Shown here piece by piece: positions 53,711-62,286 of a DNA stretch of 64,000 bases; positions within the stretch are counted from its first letter, which is position 1, and the number at the start of each line of letters is the position of its first letter. A program made the translations under genes and the position numbers. Source of the DNA: Phormidium tenue FACHB-886. Lineage in GTDB: Bacteria > Cyanobacteriota > Cyanobacteriia > Elainellales > Elainellaceae. Under the pieces are notes generated by a model. It was not told the origin of the DNA, searched no databases, and saw only the letters and a list, made by a program, of their open reading frames with translations. The stretch spans positions 300,840 to 364,839 of the forward strand of contig NZ_JACXWX010000004.1 in the NCBI RefSeq assembly GCF_014764505.1, in the 5' to 3' direction.

Positions 53711-53862
53711 GGTGTCGATCTGCGCCAGCACCATTCGACTCGCTTACAAAGGGAAGACGGAGGCAACGCCCGATCGTATCAAAGAAAAAATTTTCTAGCG
53801 AGGTGTCGATCTGAGCCAATGCCGTTCGACTTATGTACAAAGGGAAAAATGGAGGCTACCCA
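53711..53862 (+). repeat. 61-bp direct repeat in the leader of the YCII gene
   Basis: 53711-53771 and 53802-53862 are similar copies (period 91) that both begin GGTGTCGATCTG and contain TACAAAGGGAA with a GGAGGC ribosome-binding site. Copy 2 runs straight into the YCII ATG; copy 1 has the same leader but no ORF after it. Confidence 0.75.
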
Positions 53863-54213
53863 ATGAAATATGTGCTGCTGATTTATCTGGAAGAAGATGC
53901 CCTGAGCGAAACCGAACGGGAGCAGTGTTATCAGGAATCCGCCCAGATTGCCCAGCAACTCAACTCGAAGGGACAGTATCTGTCAACCGCCCCGCTTCAC
54001 CCTGTAGCGACCGCGACGAGCGTCCGGGTGCGCGACGGCAAGCCGTTGGTGACTGATGGTCCGTTCGCCGAAACCCGTGAGCAACTAGGCGGATTCTTCC
54101 TGATCAATGCTCAGGATCTTGACGAAGCGATCGCGATCGCTGCCCAAATTCCAGGAGCACAGGTCGGCACAGTAGAAATTCGCCCTGTGATCGAAGTTGC
54201 GGGACTGCCATAG
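53863..54213 (+). CDS. YCII-related (DGPF) protein
   Basis: 116 aa from ATG 53863 (GGAGG at a good distance); the frame is open ten codons further. MKYVLLIYLEEDALSETERE, then VTDGPFAETREQLGGFFLIN with the DGPF motif, define the dimeric alpha-beta YCII fold. Function is generally unknown; related proteins occur with ECF sigma factors, but none is here. It precedes a VOC protein, and both begin with similar leader organisation. Confidence 0.9.
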   Translation: MKYVLLIYLEEDALSETEREQCYQESAQIAQQLNSKGQYLSTAPLHPVATATSVRVRDGKPLVTDGPFAETREQLGGFFLINAQDLDEAIAIAAQIPGAQVGTVEIRPVIEVAGLP

Positions 54214-54290
54214 TAATGCCTGCAATTGCCAGATTGATATCTGCACTCAAGCTCAACTCTAGCCTAAACATTCAAATCCAAAGACAAACC

Positions 54291-54692
54291 ATGAGCACCA
54301 AAATTTTCGTCAACCTACCCGTCAAAAACCTCCAGCAATCGATCGAGTTCTTTACTCACCTCGGCTTCCAGTTCAATCCCCAATTCACAGATGAAACTGC
54401 TACCTGCATGATTGTGTCTGAGGACATCTTTGTCATGCTCTTGACCCATGAGAAATTCAAGACGTTCACCCCCAACGCAATCTGTGATGCCAAGACAAGC
54501 ACCGAGGTTTTGGTGTGTTTATCTGCTGAAAGCCGAGAAGCGATCGATGACAGGGTTCGCAAAGCAGTTGCTGCTGGAGGAACAACCTACAAAGAACCCC
54601 AAGACCACGGATTCATGTACGGGCATGGGTTTCAGGACTTAGATGGACACATTTGGGAACTGATGTACATGGAACCCAGCGCAATCAATTAA
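54291..54692 (+). CDS. VOC-family (glyoxalase-like) protein
   Basis: 133 aa from ATG 54291; 25 upstream codons are open but not protein-like. KIFVNLPVKNLQQSIEFFTH at the start and YGHGFQDLDGHIWELMYMEP at the end are the two beta-alpha-beta-beta-beta halves with metal-ligand-like His and Glu (D-G-H-x-W-E). Such proteins include glyoxalases, fosfomycin-resistance-like thiol transferases and bleomycin binders. The substrate is unknown. Downstream of the YCII gene by 77 bp. Confidence 0.88.
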   Translation: MSTKIFVNLPVKNLQQSIEFFTHLGFQFNPQFTDETATCMIVSEDIFVMLLTHEKFKTFTPNAICDAKTSTEVLVCLSAESREAIDDRVRKAVAAGGTTYKEPQDHGFMYGHGFQDLDGHIWELMYMEPSAIN

Positions 54693-54723
54693 GGCGGAGA
54701 GTGCTGGAATTGTAATCAAGCAA

Positions 54724-54764
54724 AATTATTTAAAAGCTACATAAAATGTAGCTTTTAAATAATT
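54724..54764. terminator. Bidirectional hairpin between VOC and SDR genes
   Basis: Perfect 18-bp arms (left begins AATTATTTAAAAGCTACA) with a 5-nt loop lie between two convergent genes. The AT-rich foot gives short T runs on either strand, so it can end both transcripts. Confidence 0.75.
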
Positions 54765-54803
54765 GGAGTGTATTGAAGCGAGGATTTTTGTGATTACTAC
54801 AAA

Positions 54804-55553
54804 TCAACAAATACCACCCGCGATGTGTAGCGTTGCGCCTGTAATCCAGGCTGAATCGGAGGACGCAAGAAAAACAGCGGCAGGGGCAATGTCTTGGGGT
54901 TGTCCAATGCGACCCAACGGGGTTTGTGCTTCAACTTGTTTATGAAAATCGCTCTCGATCGCTCCGGCTGCGTGCGTGCCCTCGGTTTCTATCAGCCCAG
55001 GATTGATGGCGTTAACGCGGATCTTGCGTGAACCTAGCTCTTTGGCGAGCGACTTGGTGATGGCATCGACTGCGGCTTTGCTAGCATTATAAATTGTGCC
55101 GTTTGCGGGTGCGAGAGTGCTGACGATCGAACTAATATTGATAATGCTGCCGCCCGTTGGGTCAAAGTATTTTGCTGCTTGTTGCGTAGTGAGAAGCAAC
55201 CCCAGCACATTCAAGTCAAACTGCTGGTAGAAGCGCTCTTCCGTGATATCTTCGAGCGGGTAGCTTTCATACATTCCAGCATTATTGACCAGGATATCGA
55301 GCTTGCCAAATACTTGGTGCGTTTTGGCAAAAAGACGTTCGACCTCTGCTTTTTTGGCAACATTTGCCTGGAGTGCGATCGCCTTTCCGCCTGCGCGCTC
55401 GATCGCGTCAACCACGCGATCGGCTGCTTCTTTGCTAGAGGCATAGTTGACAACCACGGCTGCTCCTTCGGCTGCCAAATGTTTGGCGATCGAGGCACCG
55501 ATGCCTTTGGATGCCCCTGTCACAACTGCGATTTTTCCGTCTAGTTTTTTCAT
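54804..55553 (-). CDS. SDR-family oxidoreductase (FabG-like)
   Basis: 249 aa. VTGASKGIGASIAKHLAAEG, NNAGMYES, INISSIVS (Ser) and YNASKAAVDAITKSLAKELG (YxxxK) complete the catalytic set, and DSAWITGATLHIAGG the C-terminal face. The NYASSKEAAD pocket suggests NADPH. It resembles the glucose/3-oxoacyl reductases found in stress clusters; the substrate is unknown. Close in type to the SDR at 35663 (same NAGG-like ending) but only distantly similar. No regulator next to it. Confidence 0.93.
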   Translation of the reverse strand: MKKLDGKIAVVTGASKGIGASIAKHLAAEGAAVVVNYASSKEAADRVVDAIERAGGKAIALQANVAKKAEVERLFAKTHQVFGKLDILVNNAGMYESYPLEDITEERFYQQFDLNVLGLLLTTQQAAKYFDPTGGSIINISSIVSTLAPANGTIYNASKAAVDAITKSLAKELGSRKIRVNAINPGLIETEGTHAAGAIESDFHKQVEAQTPLGRIGQPQDIAPAAVFLASSDSAWITGATLHIAGGIC

Positions 55554-55682
55554 AGTGCTTTAGTCAGGGTGTTTTAGAGTCGCTGGCAATCCGTTGGCTA
55601 GATGAGGATAAGGGACTTGAGCATGAATGCTCAGCCGACATTCAACGTTTCGTTTGGCTGTATCAGTTAGCAAACTTGCACG

Positions 55683-56093
55683 CTAGGAAACGGCTAGGGT
55701 AATTAGTGCAACCAAACAGCTGAACTGAACTGCTAAACTAATCACCCGCAGGTTGGGATTGAACCCAGCGATATGAATCAAGGAATGCATAATCCGAGAC
55801 ACAATATATACACCAGCTAGCACGTCGATCGCAGCTCCAGAGATGCCCCGCACGGTAAGAAGAAATACCGCTCCCATATACAAAGGTAAGTTTTCGACCA
55901 GGTTGGCTTGCACCCGAAACAGCCGCCAGAGCAGGCTGGTGTCATTGGGTATACCGAAATCTTTGACAGAGCCACCTATCGCCAAGTGCCGAATCCTAAC
56001 GGCAATCAGCAGAACAACGACTGCGATCGTCCATATTATGAAAATGGCTAAGCCCCACAGCGGCAGGGTCATTTCAATCAGTTCGCTTTGCAT
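55683..56093 (-). CDS. MAPEG-family membrane protein
   Basis: 136 aa with four hydrophobic segments (about 10-30, 63-83, 88-104, 116-134). LWRLFRVQANLVENLPLYMG is the hallmark of MAPEG (membrane-associated proteins in eicosanoid and glutathione metabolism): the R-x-Q-x-N-x-x-E-N signature. SRIMHSLIHIAGFNPNLRV fits the later helix. Bacterial members use glutathione as cofactor or are inactive. Between an SDR and an AraC regulator that point the same way. Confidence 0.88.
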   Translation of the reverse strand: MQSELIEMTLPLWGLAIFIIWTIAVVVLLIAVRIRHLAIGGSVKDFGIPNDTSLLWRLFRVQANLVENLPLYMGAVFLLTVRGISGAAIDVLAGVYIVSRIMHSLIHIAGFNPNLRVISLAVQFSCLVALITLAVS

Positions 56094-56188
56094 TCTTCTC
56101 TCCCCAGCAAGTTTACTGGTTACAGCTTAGAAAGCAGGCGATGCAGAACTCTAGAAGAAAGTTGCGAGATTTTGGGATGTTATTGCGT

Positions 56189-57115
56189 TCATCGAGCGCT
56201 GCTATTAGCAGTTTGGGCTTGCAGAAGTTGTTTTGGAGTCATGCCAGTGATTCGCTTGAAGCAGCGAGTCAAATGGCTCTGGTCACAAAAACCAACGCGA
56301 GTTGCAACTTCGGCAATACTCAGTTCGCTGTGCTGCAATAGATGTTTTGCCTGTTGAATCCGTTGCTGCAGGATGTACTGGTGGGGAGTAGTTCCCGTTT
56401 TTTGCTTGAATAGACGCAGAAAGTGATACGGGCTAATCTGGGCGATCGCCGCAAGTTCAATCAGCTTAATATCCTGATGGAGATACTCGTGGACATACTC
56501 TGTTACTCGTTGCAGCGCTGACGAAGACAAGCCGTCTGCATAGCTAGAGAGTTTGGGTTGGGTGGTGCAATAGTTTCGCAGTAAGTGGATCGCCAATGTC
56601 GTTTTGAGGCTATCGATCAGCAAACTGCCGCCGATTTTACCCGACTCTAATTCATCTCTGACAGCAGAAAAAATTCCCTGGAGTAGCGCATCTTGCTCAC
56701 TCATAAACTGGGGCACCAGCTCAATGCGATCGCCATCCACCCAATCTTGACCGACCTGTTGAAGCAGGGCAGGGGGAATTGCCAAAATCGCAAACTCAGC
56801 GCTCATAGTCCAGTTACAGCGTTGAGCCACATCGGCAGGAATAATGGCAATATCTCCTTGTTGCCGTCTTTCCAGTTTCAGCTTTCCATCCAGCCAGCGT
56901 TCTCCTTGAGAGGGTTGTGCTCCAGCTTCGGCAGAAAGTCCTTGAGCAACGACATGCCACGGGCTTTGATGTTCGGGGGTGTCAAAGGTGGGCTGGCGGT
57001 GGAGTTCAAAATGGAGGCTGTCCCAACTGGAACTGGCAAGGACAGCGGGATTGGGCAGCAAAACGTCCGTTGCTTTAGCGCTGCTGAAATCAAGCTGGAC
57101 TGCTTCTCCACTCAT
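56189..57115 (-). CDS. AraC-family transcriptional regulator
   Basis: 308 aa. The C-terminal pair of HTH motifs (about 205-300) is complete: LIELAAIAQISPYHFLRLFK, TTPHQYILQQRIQQAKHLLQ, LSIAEVATRVGFCDQSHLTR and CFKRITGMTPKQLL. The N-terminal 180 residues are a variable ligand/dimer domain, beta-rich up to about 110. Likely local target: the MAPEG gene 95 bp downstream on the same strand, or the region to its right; no operator was identified. ATG 57115. Confidence 0.92.
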   Translation of the reverse strand: MSGEAVQLDFSSAKATDVLLPNPAVLASSSWDSLHFELHRQPTFDTPEHQSPWHVVAQGLSAEAGAQPSQGERWLDGKLKLERRQQGDIAIIPADVAQRCNWTMSAEFAILAIPPALLQQVGQDWVDGDRIELVPQFMSEQDALLQGIFSAVRDELESGKIGGSLLIDSLKTTLAIHLLRNYCTTQPKLSSYADGLSSSALQRVTEYVHEYLHQDIKLIELAAIAQISPYHFLRLFKQKTGTTPHQYILQQRIQQAKHLLQHSELSIAEVATRVGFCDQSHLTRCFKRITGMTPKQLLQAQTANSSAR

Positions 57116-57286
57116 GTTTGCTCAACTGAAAGGGGACGCTTCTATTTTGACAAACGCTCCCATCCTTGTGCCGCGTTCAACCACTAGGAGGTTCTGTATG
57201 GCTTTTTTCGGATGAGGGAGGGTTGCATCTGGCAGGCGATCGCTGAAGTTGCAGCATATCTACAGCGGCAATACTAGGCGGCAGTA

Positions 57287-57388
57287 CTATAGCGCTACGT
57301 GCTTACGTTAAGACACTATTTTATGTAAAAGCCCCCCACGAAGGGGGCTTTTACATAAAATAATTTTGATTTAGGCACGTAGTGCCAG
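57287..57388. repeat. Palindromic MITE-like element, copy 2
   Basis: About 102 bp. Outer ends (57287-57305 and 57371-57389) are inverted copies: CTATAGCGCTACGTGC faces GCACGTAGTGCCA. The core is a perfect 19-bp stem (57318-57336 / 57343-57361) beginning ATTTTATGTAAAAGCCCC with a 6-nt loop. The same core is at 29185-29225. Non-coding, in the gap between AraC and the Rieske gene; it can also terminate the Rieske operon. Confidence 0.7.
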
Positions 57389-57416
57389 TCACTTGCTCTG
57401 AAGCATCAAGAATTTC

Positions 57417-58400
57417 TTAACCTAGCGGTTCAGCGATCGCGCCATAGGTTAGCCCTAATTGCTTCAGCCATTTGCGATATGCCAAAGAGCCGCGATCGCA
57501 GGGCAGGTGAAATTCAGCCTGAACGTCCAGCGGCAGACGTTTGGGATTGTGGGTTTCGAGAATCGCAAAATCTTCAACGATCAGGTGGTCTTGAAACTGC
57601 CGTACTTCCTCGTTGGGAACATCATGCGCGTAGTTCATAGCTATCCACATCCACCCCATACATTCGTCCTCTGCCACGGGGGTGACATGAAACAAGATTG
57701 ACAGGCAATTTCCATTCGGGGTTTCTTTGCGGAAGTAAGCCGTGAGGGGACGAAAGACACGGTAATTGTAAGTGACCAATTCCCCCTTCCCCTGCCCGTC
57801 GGGGTCGGGTTGCCAAACCCGGACATTATGCAATGCCACGCCATCTTCGTCTGTTGAAACGGTGTAATCGTCGATCGCCGTTTGGTGCAGATCGCCCAGC
57901 GTACCCAAATGGACAAACGGAAAATGCGACACATCCAAAAAGTTTTCGATCGCCCGCAGCCCGCTGGCGCGACAGGAATAGGGACCACTGAGGCAAAGGC
58001 GATAGCTAGGGTCATCCCATTCCGGAAAGACCGGAATTTCTGTGACGGGTTCGCCCAGCGAGGCATAGACCAATCCATACTGCTCGTGCGCCTTAAACGT
58101 CTTGACGCAGGCCTGCTTGGGCGGTGTGTAGCCGGGGTGAGCGGGGGCTTTGATGCATTGCCCTGCATCGTTAAATACCAGTCCGTGATAAGGGCAAACC
58201 ACCGTATCGTTGACAATTTGCCCACTGGAAAGCCGAACACTGCGGTGGGGGCACCGATCCTGCCAGACCAGAATTTGGGAATCGGCATTGCGCCAAATCA
58301 CCAGATCGACACCGAGCAATCGGGCTTTGGTTAACGTACCAAGCTGTACATCTTCCGAACGCGCAACCACATGCCAGTCATTCAATAACACAGAATCCAT
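57417..58400 (-). CDS. Rieske non-heme iron oxygenase, alpha-subunit type
   Basis: 327 aa from ATG 58400 (24 upstream codons overlap the permease end and are not conserved-looking). The Rieske 2Fe-2S ligands are C50-x-H52 and C69-x2-H72 (CPHRSVRLSSG and VVCPYHGLVFN). The catalytic iron site is NFLDVSHFPFVH (D..H....H). This architecture is shared by ring-hydroxylating dioxygenases and by N- or O-demethylases. A separate reductase and ferredoxin are needed; a candidate ferredoxin is 50 kb away (8432). It ends the BMP transporter operon (52-bp gap), so its substrate is probably what is imported. Confidence 0.88.
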   Translation of the reverse strand: MDSVLLNDWHVVARSEDVQLGTLTKARLLGVDLVIWRNADSQILVWQDRCPHRSVRLSSGQIVNDTVVCPYHGLVFNDAGQCIKAPAHPGYTPPKQACVKTFKAHEQYGLVYASLGEPVTEIPVFPEWDDPSYRLCLSGPYSCRASGLRAIENFLDVSHFPFVHLGTLGDLHQTAIDDYTVSTDEDGVALHNVRVWQPDPDGQGKGELVTYNYRVFRPLTAYFRKETPNGNCLSILFHVTPVAEDECMGWMWIAMNYAHDVPNEEVRQFQDHLIVEDFAILETHNPKRLPLDVQAEFHLPCDRGSLAYRKWLKQLGLTYGAIAEPLG

Positions 58401-58452
58401 AAGTCTCAAAATATAGAGGGTTACTAGTGTTGGTATTGCCTGCGCGCAGCAT

Positions 58453-59445
58453 CTAATCTTGCTGGAAGACACGCCCTAATGCAGCGGGTGGCGTGCTGTG
58501 AATAGTCTGAGCAATCGCCCTTCCAACACTTGGAGGCAGCAGTTTGAGCAACCGTTCTAACCACTCGCTGGAGGTCAACACCAGAAACACAATCATCAGC
58601 GCAAAGGGGGCGATCGTGAATACCTGAGTTGGCACATTCGGAATGGTGCTTTGAGCCACACTTGCCAGCGATTGCAGAATGCCAAACAGGTAACAGCTCA
58701 GCGCCACCCGCAGCGGATTCCAGCCGCCAAAAATAACGATCGCTAGTGCAATCCAGCCGTAGCCTGCCGTGTGCCGATGGCTCCAACCCGCTTTGAAATC
58801 TAGCGAAAAGGCGGCTCCAGCAACCCCCACCAAGGCGCCCCCCAGCAGCGTATAGAAATAGCGCATAAGAACCACGTTGGTACCGCGCACAAATGCCGCA
58901 GCAGGCTGTTCACCGATCGCCCGCAGCATCAAGCCGGGACGCGTGCGATAGAAGAAAACCCAGGTAACGACGATCAGCACGAAACTGGCATAGACCAGCA
59001 GATCGCTCTGAAAGAACAATGTCCCGATTATCGGAATATCCTGCAGAATCGGAATCTTGAAGCTGGGAACGGTGGGTCCGGGAATTCGCACAAACGGGTT
59101 GCCCAAAAACGAAGACAGATCCGCACAAAGCAACGTCAGCACAAAGCCGATCGCCACTTGAGACTGCCGTAGCGTCAGCGCTCCAAATGCCACAATCAGG
59201 GCGATCGCTGCTCCTGTCAGTGCTGCTGCTCCCACCCCCAGCAGCAGGCTCGGCACCGTACCCAACCCTTCGGTGGTTTTACCAACCGCAAACCCCACCA
59301 TCGCCGAGAGTAAGATCGTGCCTTCCGCCGAGAGGTTAATGACCCCGGCGCGTTCAGTAATGGTTTCGCCAATTGTGGCAAACACCAGCGGCGTTGAAGT
59401 GGCGATCGCCACGGACAAAATTGAGATTAGTTGAGAGGTGTCCAT
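58453..59445 (-). CDS. BMP-type ABC transporter permease (second)
   Basis: 330 aa, about 8 to 9 hydrophobic helices. GETITERAGVINLSAEGTILLSAM is the signature of the nucleoside/simple-sugar permease class (YufQ, NupC-like), and GLMLRAIGEQPAAAFVRGTN the coupling-helix region to the ATPase. The C-terminus has a charged cytosolic end. It pairs with the permease at 59507 (61-bp gap) to make the heterodimeric membrane channel. It belongs to the inner membrane importer with 60586 and 62287. Confidence 0.94.
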   Translation of the reverse strand: MDTSQLISILSVAIATSTPLVFATIGETITERAGVINLSAEGTILLSAMVGFAVGKTTEGLGTVPSLLLGVGAAALTGAAIALIVAFGALTLRQSQVAIGFVLTLLCADLSSFLGNPFVRIPGPTVPSFKIPILQDIPIIGTLFFQSDLLVYASFVLIVVTWVFFYRTRPGLMLRAIGEQPAAAFVRGTNVVLMRYFYTLLGGALVGVAGAAFSLDFKAGWSHRHTAGYGWIALAIVIFGGWNPLRVALSCYLFGILQSLASVAQSTIPNVPTQVFTIAPFALMIVFLVLTSSEWLERLLKLLPPSVGRAIAQTIHSTPPAALGRVFQQD

Positions 59446-59506
59446 GAGGGCAGCGGGATATGTTTTTAGGGGGGAATATGCCCCAAATCAGCGCTAGTTT
59501 TGGTAA

Positions 59507-60532
59507 CTAGGTTTTGGCAGCTTTATTCATTTCGCTGAAACCCCGACCCAGCAGGGCAAACAGCACCAGGGTTCCCTGAATGACGCCAGAGAGGGAAGAC
59601 TCCAGATCCAAAGAGAGGGGGAGCTGAAGACTGCCAATGTTGAGCGCACTAAAAAAGAAGGCGATCGGCAGCAGCAGCCAGACGTTTGAGCCAGCCAGCA
59701 TGGCAATCAGCAATGCTAGATATCCTAGATTGCTGGAAATACTGGGAATTAAACGGTGAAACACCGCCAGCACCTGCAATGACCCAGCAATTCCGGCAAA
59801 AGCACCGCAAATGGCAAAGGCGCTGAGCAACTGCCGAATTGACGGAATTCCCAGCACGTAAGAGGCTCGTAAACTGTGACCTACCGCCCGCAGCCGCAGC
59901 CCAAAATAAGTGCCGCGCATCACAACCAGGGTCAGAACGAGAATCACAAGGGCGATCGCCAGCGCCACCGGGCTTGCTTCTGTGTTGCCAAACGTGGGCA
60001 ACCAGATCACCTCACTAAACTGCTCAGTACCGCTCATAGAAGCGACTCCCGGCTTCTTCCAGGGTCCAAAAATCAGGTAGAGCGCCAGACCATCGGCAAC
60101 AAAGTTCAGCCCGACTCCGGCAAAAATTTCATCGATGCGACCATACACTTTCAGTAAGCCCGCCAGCAACCCCCAGAGCAGCCCACCCAATGCTCCTGCA
60201 GCAATCGCCAGCAGAATCACCAGCGGCGCAGGCAACACTTCTTGAAACAGCCGAATCGGGATCATCGAGGCGATCGCCCCCAGGACGATCTGGCCTTCAA
60301 TACCCAGGTTATACAGCCCAGCCGTGAAGGTGAATATCAAACCACTGGCACATAGCAGCAATGGCGCAAGGGTTGCAATTACACGGGCAAACTGATCAGC
60401 TGTGCCGAAGGCACCCGACCCCATGTTTGTGACAACTTTAAGAGGCGAACCACCCACCAGCACAATCACCACGGCGATAAACACCAGAGCAAGCACCAGG
60501 GAACCGACTTGATAATAGATAGATTTAGACAT
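59507..60532 (-). CDS. BMP-type ABC transporter permease (first)
   Basis: 341 aa from ATG 60532; the open frame begins 17 codons earlier at GTG within the hairpin, without a ribosome-binding site. About nine hydrophobic helices, TFTAGLYNLGIEGQIVLGAI (class signature) and TYFGLRLRAVGHSLRASYVL (coupling helix). YufP-like. Together with 58453 it forms the translocation path of the importer. Confidence 0.94.
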   Translation of the reverse strand: MSKSIYYQVGSLVLALVFIAVVIVLVGGSPLKVVTNMGSGAFGTADQFARVIATLAPLLLCASGLIFTFTAGLYNLGIEGQIVLGAIASMIPIRLFQEVLPAPLVILLAIAAGALGGLLWGLLAGLLKVYGRIDEIFAGVGLNFVADGLALYLIFGPWKKPGVASMSGTEQFSEVIWLPTFGNTEASPVALAIALVILVLTLVVMRGTYFGLRLRAVGHSLRASYVLGIPSIRQLLSAFAICGAFAGIAGSLQVLAVFHRLIPSISSNLGYLALLIAMLAGSNVWLLLPIAFFFSALNIGSLQLPLSLDLESSLSGVIQGTLVLFALLGRGFSEMNKAAKT

Positions 60533-60555
60533 CCCATTCGTTCGGAAAGTTTTTT

Positions 60556-60587
60556 GAGAGTGTTGCCTGCGCGCAGGCAACACTCTC
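60556..60587. terminator. Perfect 32-bp palindrome between ATPase and permease genes
   Basis: Fifteen-bp arms beginning GAGAGTGTTGCCTGC around a GC centre, overlapping the ATPase stop codon at 60586. Inside an operon such a stem can stabilise or partly terminate the upstream message and change the ATPase-to-permease ratio. The half-element TTGCCTGCGCGCAG reappears at 58435-58449, in the gap before the Rieske gene. Confidence 0.65.
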
Positions 60588-62088
60588 AGAGGATTGTTAC
60601 GGACTTTTCTAAGGCAGCGGGATCATAATTGAGCTTGCCGCCAATCATTTGCCCCAGTCGCTCGACCGTGAGTTCTGCTGCATCGATCGGCTCAGATACT
60701 CCATCCCCACTAAAGACGATGACGCGATCGCTGTACTGCATGATCTCGTCCAGGTCAGATGAGGTAAACAAAATTGTGGTGCCGCCTTCGCAACGGGCAA
60801 TTAACTGCTGCCACACCCATAGCGTTGAGCCAATGTCTAACCCGCGGGTGGGCTGCTCCATCAGCAGCAAGTTGAGCGGCACGGGTAAAAGTGCCAGTTG
60901 GGTTCGTTGCTGATTGCCGCCCGAAAGTCGTTCGACCTTTGTGGTGGGCTGGCCTCGGATGTTGAAGAGGGCGATCGCTTGCTGGGTGCGGGTCAGCGTT
61001 GCCTGCCAATCCACAAACCAACCTTTCGACGGCGTTTTGAGGGCAACATGTTCGTGAATCGTTAACCCATGGATCAACCCTTCCCGCAGCCGATCGGCAG
61101 GCGAATATCCCACCCCGGCGTTTAGGTAGTCTTGATAGGGTTTATGGGTCATTTCAACGCCGTTGATCTGCAAGCGACCGGTGCCGGAGCGCAATAAGCC
61201 AGCACAGAGCTGCAGGAGGAGCTGTTGACCGTTCCCCTCTAGCCCCGCTAAGCCGATCACTTCTCCTTGGTGTGCCGTCAGGCGAGCGACCTTAATGTTG
61301 AGACGATCGCTGCTCAAAGTCACGTCTTCTAGTGCCAGCACCACTTGCGCTTGACGAGTTTGAGGTTTCACCGGGGGCGCAAGCTCTCGCCCAAAAATTA
61401 GCTCAATCAGCTGTTCATCCGACGCTGGAATCGGCAGATCTCCCACAACCTGCCCCTGACGCATTACCGTGACCCGATCGCACAATTCGTTGACGTCTTC
61501 CAGCTTGTGCGATACAAAAATTACTGATTTTCCCTGGCTGGCTAGCTGTCGTGCGGCAGCAAACAGCGCATCTTTTTGAGATGCCGAAATACCCGTTGTC
61601 GGCTCATCCAAAATAAGCGTATTCACGCCCAGCGACAGCAACCGCAAAATTTCGACCTGTTGCCGTTCGCCAACGGTCAAGTTGCCAACGCGCTGATGAA
61701 TATCTAGCGCAAAATTAAACTGGGCTGACAGCCGTCGAAACTCTTTGACAACCTGCCGCCGACTGGTAAATAAGCCACCGGACTTGCCAACCATAAAGTT
61801 GTCCAGCACCGATAGGGGCGGAAAGTCGAGTGGGTCTTGGTGCAGCATGCCAATCCCCATCTGCATAGCATCAGCAGGGGTTTTGATATCTACCGATCGC
61901 CCATCCAGCAGCACCTTTCCTTGATCGCGGGTGATAAAGCCACTTAGGATCTTGACCAGGGTGCTTTTACCAGCCCCATTTTCGCCCAGCAGTCCGTGAA
62001 TACTACCTGCCTCAACGGTCAAGGAAACGTTGTCGTTTGCCTGAACGCTGCCAAACTGTTTGCAGATATTGTGTAGCTCAACTTTCAT
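60586..62088 (-). CDS. ABC transporter ATPase with two nucleotide-binding domains
   Basis: 500 aa. NBD1 (about 1-240): Walker A GENGAGKST, signature LTVGERQQ, Walker B ILDEPTT, H-loop VSHKLED. NBD2 (about 245-490): degenerate Walker A (GLEGNGQQ), signature LSGGNQQ, LLMEQPTRGLD as Walker B. This duplicated sugar/nucleoside-type ATPase is RbsA/YufO-like. In NBD2 the Walker A lacks the Lys, as often in this family, so only one site may hydrolyse. It drives the two permeases downstream. Confidence 0.95.
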   Translation of the reverse strand: MKVELHNICKQFGSVQANDNVSLTVEAGSIHGLLGENGAGKSTLVKILSGFITRDQGKVLLDGRSVDIKTPADAMQMGIGMLHQDPLDFPPLSVLDNFMVGKSGGLFTSRRQVVKEFRRLSAQFNFALDIHQRVGNLTVGERQQVEILRLLSLGVNTLILDEPTTGISASQKDALFAAARQLASQGKSVIFVSHKLEDVNELCDRVTVMRQGQVVGDLPIPASDEQLIELIFGRELAPPVKPQTRQAQVVLALEDVTLSSDRLNIKVARLTAHQGEVIGLAGLEGNGQQLLLQLCAGLLRSGTGRLQINGVEMTHKPYQDYLNAGVGYSPADRLREGLIHGLTIHEHVALKTPSKGWFVDWQATLTRTQQAIALFNIRGQPTTKVERLSGGNQQRTQLALLPVPLNLLLMEQPTRGLDIGSTLWVWQQLIARCEGGTTILFTSSDLDEIMQYSDRVIVFSGDGVSEPIDAAELTVERLGQMIGGKLNYDPAALEKSVTIL

Positions 62089-62194
62089 GCGTTTAACGCC
62101 AAATAATGTCTTGGAAGATGTTTAAGAAATCTTTCAACCGCCCAGTGGTTCACTCCCTTTACATCCCCCTACCCTGCCAAGGCAAAGCCCAAGA

Positions 62195-62245
62195 AAAGGG
62201 GGACTTTGAACGGAGCGATCCCCCTTTCAAAAGGCTAGGGGGATC
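62195..62245 (-). repeat. GATCCCCC-type repeat with competing stems upstream of the ATPase
   Basis: In the 198-bp spacer, AAAGGGGG (62195-62202) can pair with CCCCCTTT (62220-62227), and GATCCCCC (62217-62224) with GGGGGATC (62238-62245); the stems exclude each other. The words resemble dispersed repeats of cyanobacterial genomes, so an attenuator reading is only possible. Confidence 0.5.
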
Positions 62246-62286
62246 TGCTACCTCAAGGCGTAAAAAGCAACGTTGTAAACATCCTC

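Noticed and set aside
54216..54290. Upstream extension of the VOC protein
   Set aside because: 25 Ser/Ile/Gln-rich codons with no VOC pattern, ATG 54291 fits the family's first strand; a shifted start would add an unlikely tail.
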